NCBI GenBank assembly: GCA_965197405.1
Contig: OZ240206.1
Coordinates: 2,976,001-3,040,000 of the forward strand
Direction: 5' to 3'
Length of the DNA: 64,000 nt
DNA from: G965197405 sp965197405
Lineage (GTDB): Bacteria; Chloroflexota; Dehalococcoidia; Lucifugimonadales; JAGWBF01
Part shown: positions 16,703 to 24,670 of the stretch, in pieces
Numbering within the stretch: position 1 is the stretch's first letter
Layout of the letters: each line of letters starts with the position of its first letter
Position numbers and translations under genes: made by a program
The notes under the pieces: model-generated
Told to the model about the DNA's origin: nothing
The model's input: only the letters and a program-made list of their open reading frames with translations
The model's database searches: none

Positions 16703-18328
16703 ATGGGCGTCTTCTGTGCCAGAAGGATACGCTTCATCAGCGCTCTGATGATTGCATTGGGGCTGGTGGCGTCGGTCGCCTGCTCCTCGGCAAATACGCA
16801 GGTGAGTCCCACCCCAAGTGAGACCGGGGGCGCTGCCAGCGCGGGGGCCACCCCCGCCTCGGTCTCCATACCCACACCTATACCAATACTGGGGCCAAGC
16901 AATACACCCACGACCCGGCTTGCCGTTGGAACGGGACCAACGCCCGAGGCGACGGCAACCAAGCAAACGTCCGACCACCCACAGGCGCTTATGGATGCCA
17001 TCTTTGAAATGAGTCTGATAGACGTTGCGCGGCAGATGGCCTACAGTGGCAATCCGTCCTACATCCCGCTCCTCATAGACTTCATGCGTTTTCTCCCGCG
17101 TCAAGACGAGGCGAAGGCTTCTCTGGCGTCCTATCTCGCCAGGCTCACCGGTCAGCCTCACGGCCTGGCCAAGCCGGAGCAGCTCAGTTGGAACTGGTGG
17201 GTCGAGTGGCTGGGCAACCACCCGGAGGTACAGGGGCCGGAGGGGTACGCCGCCTGGAAAAGCCGGCTATTATCCTTCCTCGACCCTGAAATGGGGGCGT
17301 TCCTCTATGACGGCGTGAAGACGCGCATCCGGTTGGAGGAGATAGTCTGGGGGGGCGTGGCAAAGGACGGCATACCTGACCTTACCGACCCTTCCGTGGT
17401 TTCAGCCGGCGAGGCTATTTACCTCAGCCCGTCCGACCGCGTCTTCGGGGTATCCGTCAACGGCGAGCACAGGGCCTATCCGCTGCGAGTCCTCAACCCC
17501 CATGAAATGGCAAATGATATAGTAGGCGGTATGCCAATCGTCCTGGCCTATTGAACCCTCTGTGGTTCCGGAATCGTGTATTCCAGAAAGGTAGACAAGA
17601 CAGATAAGATAGATGAAAGAGTCCTGGAGTTCGGCACCTCCGGCCTGCTCTATCAGAGCAATAAGCTCATGTACGACCGCAACACCAACACCCTGTGGCA
17701 CCAGTTCCTGGGCGTGCCTGTGGTAGGCCCCCTGGTGGACAGCGGCATCAAGCTTGAGCTTCTGCCCGTTCTGTTAACGACCTGGGATGAGTGGCGGGCC
17801 GCTCATCCTGATACCACAGTCCTGGATGTCAACACGGGTATCTATGCGCCTGACCATTACCGCTCTGAGGAGGACCCCAAGTCCACCTATTACGAGTACC
17901 GGCGACGCTCTGACACGATATTTCCCGTGCCAAGGCGAAGCGGCCGCCTGCCCACGAAGGCCCATGTGCTGGGACTCAGCATAAACGGCCATTCCAGGGC
18001 CTATCCACTGGAGACGCTCAGCGTGGAACCCGTGATAAACGACTCCCTGGGCGGCGAGGGCCTTGTGGTAGTCACTGAAGGGGGGGTGCGTGCCTACGAA
18101 GGCGGCGCTCACACCTTCTCCGAGGTCCAGCCGGGTGAAGGTAGAGCAGCAATTCTGGTGGACGAGCGTGGGAGGCAGTGGCAGGTGCAAGAGGAAGCGC
18201 TGGTGCTGACAGAGGACCCGACCCAGCGCCTCAAGCGGCTCCCCAGCCGTACAGCCTACTGGTTCGGGTGGTACGCCTTCTATCCCGATACCGACGTTTA
18301 CGGACAGAATGAGTCCTCCGGGCCATAG
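16703..18328 (+). CDS. DUF3179 lipoprotein with an in-frame UGA: probable selenoprotein
   Basis: Read through the TGA at 17552-17554, the frame is continuous over 541 residues. It has a signal peptide with lipobox (LVASVAC, Cys27), a Pro/Thr linker to about 90, a helical region, and then the DUF3179 domain: GGMPIVLAY-U-TLCGSGIVYSR, EFGTSGLLYQSNKLMYDR, LWHQFLGVPVVGPL and AYWFGWYAFYPDTDVYG. In DUF3179 proteins the motif here is normally a CxxC (as in TYCPLC); the UGA replaces exactly the first Cys (residue 284), giving U-T-L-C. Homology resumes without a gap right after it, and a SECIS-like hairpin follows. The alternative is a pseudogene or a sequencing error. Function of DUF3179 is unknown; a UxxC motif suggests extracytoplasmic thiol redox. 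The start could also be the ATG at 16748. Confidence 0.85.
17552..17588 (+). promoter_or_regulatory. Selenocysteine UGA and candidate bacterial SECIS hairpin (DUF3179 gene)
   Basis: After the UGA (17552-17554), TTCCGGAAT (17566-17574) pairs with ATTCCAGAA (17580-17588): nine positions with one mismatch, closing the loop CGTGT. The loop begins 20 nt after the UGA and has G as its second base. This fits the general bacterial SECIS rules (apical loop 16-37 nt from the UGA, a G among the first two loop bases, 4-16 bp stem). It lies wholly within the coding frame. Confidence 0.7.
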
Positions 18329-18361
18329 CTTCCCCGCCACGCACACACGCACAGCGACTCC

Positions 18362-18390
18362 TTGACATGAGACCTCTTCCAGCCTATCAT
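18362..18390 (+). promoter_or_regulatory. Sigma-70-like promoter for the amidohydrolase gene
   Basis: TTGACA (18362-18367) and TATCAT (18385-18390) with 17 bases between them. The ATG at 18437 has GGAGGT six bases upstream. This suggests the amidohydrolase, and perhaps the DsbA-like gene after it, is transcribed separately from the DUF3179 gene. Confidence 0.65.
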
Positions 18391-18436
18391 CCATTGAAAC
18401 GATTGGGTCGCCAAACACTGCAATGGAGGTGCTACT

Positions 18437-19462
18437 ATGCCATTCGGAGGCAAAGATTGGCTCGCTTTAACCCAGGAATCCACGCTGGAGCCGGAGGTTC
18501 CCATCTGCGACCCCCATCACCATTTCTGGGACTTCCGTACCGAGCGCATTCCCCACCAGCGCTACCTTCTCCACGAGCTGGCCGACGACATCAATAGCGG
18601 CCACAATGTCCGTTCCACCGTGTTTGTCGAGGCGAGAGCCATGTACCGCTCCGACGGGCCGGACGAGATGCGCCCCGTTGGGGAAGTGGAGTTTGTCCAG
18701 GGCCTGGCCGCCGCCAGCAGCAGCGGTCTGTACGGCCCCGGCCGGGCTGCGGCAGCCATCGTCGGCCACGCCAACCTGAACCTGGGAGAAGGGGTCAAGC
18801 CGGTGCTGGAAGCGTTGCAGGCGGCCAGCCCCAACCGGTTTCGCGGGATCCGCCACTCGGTCACCTGGGACCCCCACCCGGAGGTGGAAAACACCGCCGC
18901 TCACAATATGGAAGGCCAGCTGGCCAGTGACAGATTCCGGGCAGGGGCGCGTGTGCTGGCAGGCATGGGCATGTCCCTGGAAGCCTGGCTGTACTTCCCG
19001 CAGATGACCGAGCTGGCGGATTTTGCCCGCGCGGTCCCAGACCTGAGCATCATCCTGAACCATATAGGGGGCCTGCTGCGGACCGGCCCTTACGCCAACC
19101 GGGACGACGAGGTGCTAGCCATATGGCGGAGGGGCATCGCGGCGGTGTCGGAATGCCCCAACGTCACAGTCAAGCTGGGTGGCATCGGGATGCCCCGCAC
19201 CGGCTTTGACTGGCATACCCGGGATGAGCCGATAGGCTCTGAAGAGCTGGTCGAGGCAATGTCCCCCCTTATGACCTACTGCATAGACCGGTTCGGACCT
19301 GAGCGGTGTATGTTCGAGAGCAACTTTCCGGTGGACAAGGTGTCCTACTCCTACAATGTGATGTATAATGCCTTCAAAAGATTGTCCAAGGGCTACTCGC
19401 CCGGCGAGCGCGCAGCGATGCTCCACGACACCGCCGTACGAGTATACCGGATAGACGCATAA
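18437..19462 (+). CDS. Amidohydrolase-2 family metal-dependent hydrolase
   Basis: TIM-barrel hydrolase/decarboxylase of the PF04909 type, 341 residues. The N-terminal metal motif is ICDPHHHFWDF; RFRGIRHSVTWDPHPE, LSIILNHIGG (metal His) and CMFESNFPVDKVS (catalytic Asp) follow in order. Close relatives act on lactones or aromatic carboxylates such as 2-pyrone-4,6-dicarboxylate; the substrate is not evident. Lies between two genes with in-frame UGA codons but has none itself. Confidence 0.88.
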   Translation: MPFGGKDWLALTQESTLEPEVPICDPHHHFWDFRTERIPHQRYLLHELADDINSGHNVRSTVFVEARAMYRSDGPDEMRPVGEVEFVQGLAAASSSGLYGPGRAAAAIVGHANLNLGEGVKPVLEALQAASPNRFRGIRHSVTWDPHPEVENTAAHNMEGQLASDRFRAGARVLAGMGMSLEAWLYFPQMTELADFARAVPDLSIILNHIGGLLRTGPYANRDDEVLAIWRRGIAAVSECPNVTVKLGGIGMPRTGFDWHTRDEPIGSEELVEAMSPLMTYCIDRFGPERCMFESNFPVDKVSYSYNVMYNAFKRLSKGYSPGERAAMLHDTAVRVYRIDA

Positions 19463-19546
19463 GGCCCTAGAGCTTGGCTTGATAGGCGGCCGGCGCTCCG
19501 AGACGGAGAGTCCGCAGTTGCTTACCCAGCTTACCGAGGAGGAGAC

Positions 19547-20188
19547 GTGACGCAGCAAGAAGCGAGGCCATCCGGCGATGAGGCCCCGATAAATGTAACC
19601 GTCTGGTACGACTATATCTGACCGTGGTGCTACATCGGCCTGGAGAGGGTCGATAGGTTGAGGGAAGAGTACAACGTGACGGTAGAGGGCAAGGCTTTCC
19701 TTCTGCGCCCTGACATACCCAAGGAAGGAATGCCCCGCGAACCCCGGCCCGGGGAGTCGGGCGACCAGCTTGGCGAACCCTTGCGGACGTATGCAGAGCA
19801 AGCGGGGCTGGTCATGCGGAGGTCCGACATAACGCCCTACACAATGTACTCGCTGGAGGCCACGGAGTACGCCCAGCAGCAGGGGCAGTTCGACCCCTTC
19901 CATCTCGCTGCGTATAAGGCCTACTGGGAGGACGGCAAGAACCTGGGCGACATGGCGGTGATCCGGGAGCTTGCCCTGGAATGTGGGCTGGACTGGGCAG
20001 AGCTTTCCGAGCGCCTGGAATCGGGTTACTACAGGGAGACGGTGATGGCCCAGTTCCAGCAGGCCGTGAACCTGGGCATAAGGGGCATCCCCGCCTTTCT
20101 CGTGGGCAACCAGCTATTTACCGGGGCGCAGCCCTACGAGATATTCAAGCTGGCAATAGCCAGGGCCAGGGAGAGCCTTTCACCCTGA
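19547..20188 (+). CDS. DsbA/FrnE-like thioredoxin-fold oxidoreductase with UPWC active site: probable selenoprotein
   Basis: From a GTG at 19547 (GAGGAGGAG immediately upstream), 24 codons lead to TGA at 19619-19621 and the frame then stays open to 20188, giving 213 residues. Reading UGA as Sec gives VTVWYDYI-U-PWCYIGLERVDRL, the active site of the DsbA/FrnE family (normally CPWC), with Sec at 25 and Cys at 28. The cis-Pro loop GIRGIPAFLVG and the helical insertion (MYSLEATEYAQQQGQFDPFH) are intact. There is no signal peptide, so it is cytoplasmic. The strong ribosome site, placed to read the UGA, argues against a truncated gene starting downstream. FrnE/DsbA-like selenoproteins are known in other bacteria. 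Confidence 0.87.
19619..19654 (+). promoter_or_regulatory. Selenocysteine UGA and candidate bacterial SECIS hairpin (DsbA-like gene)
   Basis: ATCGGCC (19634-19640) pairs with GGTCGAT (19648-19654): seven pairs including one G-U, loop TGGAGAG. The loop starts 19 nt after the UGA and G is its second base. A further CT/AG pair forms outside a small bulge. Same layout as the hairpin in the DUF3179 gene, with unrelated sequence. Confidence 0.7.
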
Positions 20189-20269
20189 GCGCCCTGCGCC
20201 CATCTATAGGCACGAGGTGCCATCTCTCGCCGCTGCTCCCATCTAGGTGCAGTGAAATGACAACACGAC

Positions 20270-21076
20270 CTAATACCCCTCTGTGAAACGCAGATTCCAA
20301 TTACCGTCGGCTATGGTGTAGAGCATGTATTCTTTGCCGGGTTTCAATTCGGTTCGGACGTCTTCAACGTGGAATTGGCCTTCCTGCTCGTACAGAATAC
20401 ATTGGTGTGTTCCGTCAACGCTGTAAGCAGCAACATAGAATCCTCCACCACCCTTGTGCCGAATGTTCGCTATTAAAGGCCTGGTACCGGACGTGAGGGG
20501 ACCTATGATATACAATCCTGCGTGCATGTCATCATCGTGAGTCTCGCCGTCATCGGCGACTAGGGGACCAAATGATTGCCCCAAATTGGGCTGGATGAAA
20601 CGGCAAGTCCACTTAGCTTTGGACTCCACTTCCAAGCGGTATTTGCCGGGTGGCAGACAATCCTTTTCGTCCTCCTTTACTCTTACAATATTGCAAGTGT
20701 CTATCTCTCCCTTATGTTCGACTGGAGTCCATATTGTAGGACCAATCGCTCCCTTGATTGCGCTGCCAGCGAGCCACCCAGCACCCGCACCTAAAAGGCC
20801 TCCTAGAATTGTTCCTGCTACTGGTACGACGCTGCCTATGGCCGCACCAGCGGCCACCGCCCCACCTAGTGAGGCGGCGGTAGCTTGGCCTTCACTAAGT
20901 CCTTCGGCAGGAACGAACTTCAATTTGAAGTCACCATGTCCGTGATGCCTAATTTCTGCAATCACGATTCCTTGTGTCAGGGTGAATTTCAAGCTCTTGA
21001 CGGCTTCGCCGTCCTTGCGTCCACTGCCGCTCTTAAGTATTTGGTGGCCTAGCAGGTTAAAGGGGTAGTCGGACAT
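20270..21076 (-). CDS. Unrecognised protein with a glycine-zipper membrane hairpin
   Basis: 268 residues from the ATG at 21076, which has an AAGGAGGA site. Not recognised. After a hydrophilic N-terminus rich in His/Lys (AEIRHHGHGDFKLKF), residues about 60-105 are a Gly/Ala-rich hydrophobic stretch (GGAVAAGAAIGSVVPVAGTI then GGLLGAGAGWLAGSAIKGAI), like glycine-zipper membrane insertions. The C-terminal half has two similar beta-rich parts, each with a YRLEVESKAKWTCRF- or YMLYTIADGNWNLRF-like strand, suggesting an internal duplication. It follows the zinc/membrane protein gene by 28 bases, so the two probably act together. Confidence 0.7.
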   Translation of the reverse strand: MSDYPFNLLGHQILKSGSGRKDGEAVKSLKFTLTQGIVIAEIRHHGHGDFKLKFVPAEGLSEGQATAASLGGAVAAGAAIGSVVPVAGTILGGLLGAGAGWLAGSAIKGAIGPTIWTPVEHKGEIDTCNIVRVKEDEKDCLPPGKYRLEVESKAKWTCRFIQPNLGQSFGPLVADDGETHDDDMHAGLYIIGPLTSGTRPLIANIRHKGGGGFYVAAYSVDGTHQCILYEQEGQFHVEDVRTELKPGKEYMLYTIADGNWNLRFTEGY

Positions 21077-21104
21077 CGTCGCATCCTCCTTGCTCTGCTT
21101 GGGA

Positions 21105-22319
21105 CTAGATTGTAGCCGCAACCCGGTTTGCTTCCCACCGCATCAACGCCGACATTCCCGTTTCATAGGCAAACATGGTATGGCAGCGAGGGCTGCAAAA
21201 GTAGGTGCCCACCTGGTGCAGCGGCAGGCCGTCCTTCAGTGCGTTCAGGATGCGCTTTAGCGCGCTGAGTCCGTACAGCGCCAATCCTACGGGCATCAGG
21301 ATGGGGGCGATAGTTACGAGCAGCGGTCCGGCCCCGAGGAGAGCAACCGCTCCGGTTACGGCAAAACCCACCACGCCTCCTGTGGCGGCCCGCATTGCTA
21401 TCGCCTTGGCGGCATCCTTGACGGCTTCCTCGCCTGTTTTACGCCCCTTGTGGTAGTGGATCGCATTTTCGATGACGCTTATCGGGGTTTCTAGTAGGGC
21501 GGAGTAGAAGGCAGTCATTTTCGCTGTTTCCAGGCATTCACGGAACGAAATCTTAGGCGTGTCGAAAGCGTTGGTGGCCTGCGCTCGCAAATGCTCGCTA
21601 CCGGTCATATTTTCAGCACCGCGCCCCTGGTTGATGCCGGAGTTTTCCCAGATGATGTTGTCGTTGCTAGCGGCCAAGTGAGGCGCATTGTGGGCGGATT
21701 GGATATGGCTGGCGTCCTTGCCATCAACGTATCGCCATACTGCCTTCTCACCCAAGTTTCGCACCGGATACGGGATGCTGTCCTGGTAAAAACTCTGCGC
21801 TTGGGCAAAAGTGCGGGTACTGTCCCTTAGCCCGGCATCCATAAACTTACGTTGCAGACCTTCGCTGAGGTTGCCGAAAGAGCCGTCCGGCACGCCGCGC
21901 ACTAGGGGATTAAAGTTACGGGAGCTAGTATCTATATCTAAACCAACGGCGGCAGTTGTCTCTCCCACTGCGGACCATTTGCCTGCGGAGCTTTTGCCAT
22001 CTTCCGCGGCTTCCGGCCATTCGTAGTAAATCTCAACGGCGGCCTTTTCCCCAGCCTCCATGCGCCTTCCGCATCGAGCACAGGGCAGGCTCCGGGGCGT
22101 CTTGCCCGTGTTTCCGCCGGAGTCCAAGTGGCGGACGTAGCAGGCATGCTTGCCCTGCGCCCAGCATTGAGGACAGCCGATGCAATAGTTTTTGAAATCG
22201 CCACGGCTGACGCTGACCGGGGTTTCTTCAGGCAGTTCGGACAGGCATAGCCGGCCCGGCTGGATGGTGTGGCGGCATTCCGCGCAACGCAGGTCGGGCT
22301 CGGCAATCATTGGCCACAT
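21105..22319 (-). CDS. Zinc-ribbon/HNH-like/membrane protein of unknown function
   Basis: 404 residues from the ATG at 22319 (AGAGGGG upstream). Not recognised as a named family. Seen in order: N-terminal Cys pairs (CAEC, CIGCPQC, CARC) suggesting two zinc ribbons; a middle block with SHIQSAHNAPHL, DNIIWENSGINQGRG and ENMT, whose His ... Asn ... Asn-x-x-Arg-Gly spacing resembles a His-Me finger (HNH) nuclease core; a hydrophobic Gly-rich stretch of about 50 residues near 305-355 (two membrane spans); and a last CSPRCH pair. The order suggests a membrane-associated nuclease or effector; this is inference. It lies 52 bases downstream of mdh on the same strand. Confidence 0.68.
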   Translation of the reverse strand: MWPMIAEPDLRCAECRHTIQPGRLCLSELPEETPVSVSRGDFKNYCIGCPQCWAQGKHACYVRHLDSGGNTGKTPRSLPCARCGRRMEAGEKAAVEIYYEWPEAAEDGKSSAGKWSAVGETTAAVGLDIDTSSRNFNPLVRGVPDGSFGNLSEGLQRKFMDAGLRDSTRTFAQAQSFYQDSIPYPVRNLGEKAVWRYVDGKDASHIQSAHNAPHLAASNDNIIWENSGINQGRGAENMTGSEHLRAQATNAFDTPKISFRECLETAKMTAFYSALLETPISVIENAIHYHKGRKTGEEAVKDAAKAIAMRAATGGVVGFAVTGAVALLGAGPLLVTIAPILMPVGLALYGLSALKRILNALKDGLPLHQVGTYFCSPRCHTMFAYETGMSALMRWEANRVAATI

Positions 22320-22371
22320 TTGGTGTGCCCCTCTTAGCAAGGATAGGCGTCGCTGCCGACCAATACGTCTA

Positions 22372-23313
22372 CTAGCCTCCCGCCGACGAGTTGTGCATGA
22401 TCTCTACAAGCTCGCGCACGCTCTCGGCGGACTTGTTGAGAGCGGCTTGCTCATCCTCGGTAAGCTTTATCTCTATAATTTGCTCCAGCCCGTTGGCCCC
22501 CAGCTTCACCGGGACTCCAACGTAGAGGCCGTTGATGCCATACTCGCCGTCCAGATAGGCGCAGCAGGGCAGGATGCGCTTCTTGTCCAGGAGCACGGCT
22601 TCGGCCATCTGGACGATGGCGGCGGAGGGGGCGTAGTAGGCGCTGCCTGCTTTGAGGAGCCGTACTATCTCTCCACCACCCTGGCGGGTCCTCTGCACCA
22701 GGGCGTCTATAGCCTCCTGGGGTAGAAGCTCGGTGATGGGTATACCGCCCACGGTGGTATAGCGCACCAGCGGCACCATGTCATCACCGTGGCTGCCCAG
22801 CACGCACGCCTGAACATCCTCCACGGACACGTCCAGCTCGCGGGCTATGAAGGTGCGGAACCGGGAGGTGTCCAGAATGCCGGCCATGCCGAAGACCCGG
22901 TTGCGGGGAAACCCGCTGACTTCGAAGGCGTGCTGGACCATGGCGTCCAGGGGATTGGTCACAACTATCATGACGCAGTCAGGCGAGTGCTTGACCACCT
23001 CCTGGGTGACGCTGCCTATAATCTTCATGTTGGTGAGGAGCAGGTCGTCGCGGCTCATGCCCGGCCGGCGCGCCACGCCCGCAGTGACGATTGCCAGGTC
23101 GGAGTTGGCCGTCTCTTCGTAGCCATTGCTCCCTATGATTTGGGAGTCGGAGGCCAGTACAGGACCCGATTCGAGCATATCCAGGGCCTTCCCCTGGGGC
23201 AGGTCCTCAATCACGTCCACGAGGACCACGTCAGCGTAACCCAGCGCATGGATACGCTCGGCAGTGGTAGCCCCCACGTTTCCCCCGCCTACGACTGTCA
23301 CCTTCTTGCGCAT
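22372..23313 (-). CDS. mdh: Malate dehydrogenase
   Basis: NAD-dependent malate/oxaloacetate interconversion in the TCA cycle, of the lactate-dehydrogenase-like type. 313 residues from the ATG at 23313 (GGAGG upstream); a longer frame has no ribosome site. VTVVGGGNVGATTAERI is the NAD-binding loop, RRPGMSRDDLL carries substrate-binding Arg residues, IVVTNPLDAM follows, and GSHGDDMVPLVRYTTVGG contains the catalytic His. Follows icd by 22 bases, forming a TCA pair. Confidence 0.95.
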   Translation of the reverse strand: MRKKVTVVGGGNVGATTAERIHALGYADVVLVDVIEDLPQGKALDMLESGPVLASDSQIIGSNGYEETANSDLAIVTAGVARRPGMSRDDLLLTNMKIIGSVTQEVVKHSPDCVMIVVTNPLDAMVQHAFEVSGFPRNRVFGMAGILDTSRFRTFIARELDVSVEDVQACVLGSHGDDMVPLVRYTTVGGIPITELLPQEAIDALVQRTRQGGGEIVRLLKAGSAYYAPSAAIVQMAEAVLLDKKRILPCCAYLDGEYGINGLYVGVPVKLGANGLEQIIEIKLTEDEQAALNKSAESVRELVEIMHNSSAGG

Positions 23314-23335
23314 GTAATTTTCAATCCTCCGTACT

Positions 23336-24538
23336 CTAGGCGTTGACGTACTCATTCCAGCGGGACTCGAGCCCGGGGTCTTCAACGGTCTGCATCAGGT
23401 AATCTCCGAACTCCTGGCCCGTGCAGCCCGTGTCCCGGCCCGTGATGGCGATTTTTCTCTCGTACTGGCCGCAGATGTCCAGGGCGTTGTGAAGCTTGCT
23501 ACCCTGTTCCTCGAAGCCGATGTGGGTCAACAGCATCGCCCCGGCGCGCATCATGGAACTGGGGTCTGCGTACTGGGCACGACCTTCCCTGACCATGCGG
23601 GGGGCGCTGCCATGAATGGCCTCGAACATACTGTACCTCTTGCCCACGTTGGCGCTGCCCGCAGTGCCCACGCCGCCCTGAATCTGGGCCGCCTCGTCGG
23701 TGAGGATGTCGCCGTAGAGATTGGGGAGCACCAGCACCTGGAACTGCTTCTGGCGCGCCGGATTGATGAGGGCCGCCGTCATTATGTCTATGTACCAGCC
23801 CTCCCATTTTATATCGGGATAGCTGCCGGACACCTTTCTGGCGATGTCCAGGAACTTGCCGTCTGTGGTCTTGACGATGTTGGCCTTGGTGACCACCGTC
23901 ACGTTGTCCTTGCCGGTCCGCTTTGCATGGGCGAAGGCGGCGTCAATGATGCGCTCGGAGCCCTGGGAAGTGATGACTCTGAAGTCTATCCCCAGGTCAT
24001 CGGTCACGTTCACGCCCTGGCTGCCCACGGCGTACATATCCTCCGTGTTCTCCCGGAAGAAAGTCCAGTCTATGCCTTCCTTGGGGATGCGCACGGGCCG
24101 GACATTGGCGAAGAGGTCTAGCTCTTTTCGCATGGACACGTTGGCGGACTCTATATTGGGCCAGCCGTCGCCTCGTTCCGGTGTATGGGTTGGGCCTTTC
24201 AAAGTAACATGGCACTCTTTGATCTCGGCAAGAACGTCATCAGGAATACTCTTGAGGTTGGCAGCCCGGTTCTCGATTGTCAGCCCTTCGATAGTGCGGA
24301 ACCGGACTTTGCCGCTGGCTACCTCGTCCTTCAGCAAGAACTCCAGGACACGCTGCGACTCGGCGGCTATGTAAGGGCCTATTCCATCGCCGCCTATCAT
24401 GCCGACGATGATTGGACTGACCTTGCTGTAGTCGGTCCATTCTTCCCCTGCTTTGAGCCTCTCGACCCGCTCCAGCTGCTGCTCAAGCACCGTGGCGAAA
24501 TGCTCCTTTGCCGCTTCTATGGCTTGCTTGTCTACCAT
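23336..24538 (-). CDS. icd: Isocitrate dehydrogenase (isocitrate/isopropylmalate dehydrogenase family)
   Basis: Oxidative decarboxylation of isocitrate to 2-oxoglutarate. 400 residues. VGMIGGDGIGPYIA near residue 47, LKGPTHTPERG, FRENTEDMYAVGSQG, and the metal-binding region NLYGDILTDEAAQIQGG followed by FEAIHGSAPRMV are typical. The sequence resembles NAD-dependent homologues more than E. coli-type NADP enzymes, but I cannot settle the cofactor. Probably co-transcribed with mdh. Confidence 0.9.
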   Translation of the reverse strand: MVDKQAIEAAKEHFATVLEQQLERVERLKAGEEWTDYSKVSPIIVGMIGGDGIGPYIAAESQRVLEFLLKDEVASGKVRFRTIEGLTIENRAANLKSIPDDVLAEIKECHVTLKGPTHTPERGDGWPNIESANVSMRKELDLFANVRPVRIPKEGIDWTFFRENTEDMYAVGSQGVNVTDDLGIDFRVITSQGSERIIDAAFAHAKRTGKDNVTVVTKANIVKTTDGKFLDIARKVSGSYPDIKWEGWYIDIMTAALINPARQKQFQVLVLPNLYGDILTDEAAQIQGGVGTAGSANVGKRYSMFEAIHGSAPRMVREGRAQYADPSSMMRAGAMLLTHIGFEEQGSKLHNALDICGQYERKIAITGRDTGCTGQEFGDYLMQTVEDPGLESRWNEYVNA

Positions 24539-24670
24539 ACTAGCTCCTTTCTTGACGGTTAGTGTATGACGCGGTTTCGGCTTGGCCCGTCGAAATAGGC
24601 TTCAGATTTCTGAGACATTATACCCTGATTTGATATGCGGGGGGTAGCCCCGCAAAAGGCTCCCCGGAAG

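Noticed and set aside
17576..18328. A separate 250-residue DUF3179 gene starting at GTG 17576
   Set aside because: That GTG is a Val codon within the conserved domain, has no ribosome site, and would remove the N-terminal part of the family motif; reading through the UGA restores the whole domain.
19658..20188. A DsbA-like gene starting at 19658 after the active site
   Set aside because: It would lack the redox motif, and the strong ribosome site is 110 bases upstream at 19536-19545, in frame across the UGA.
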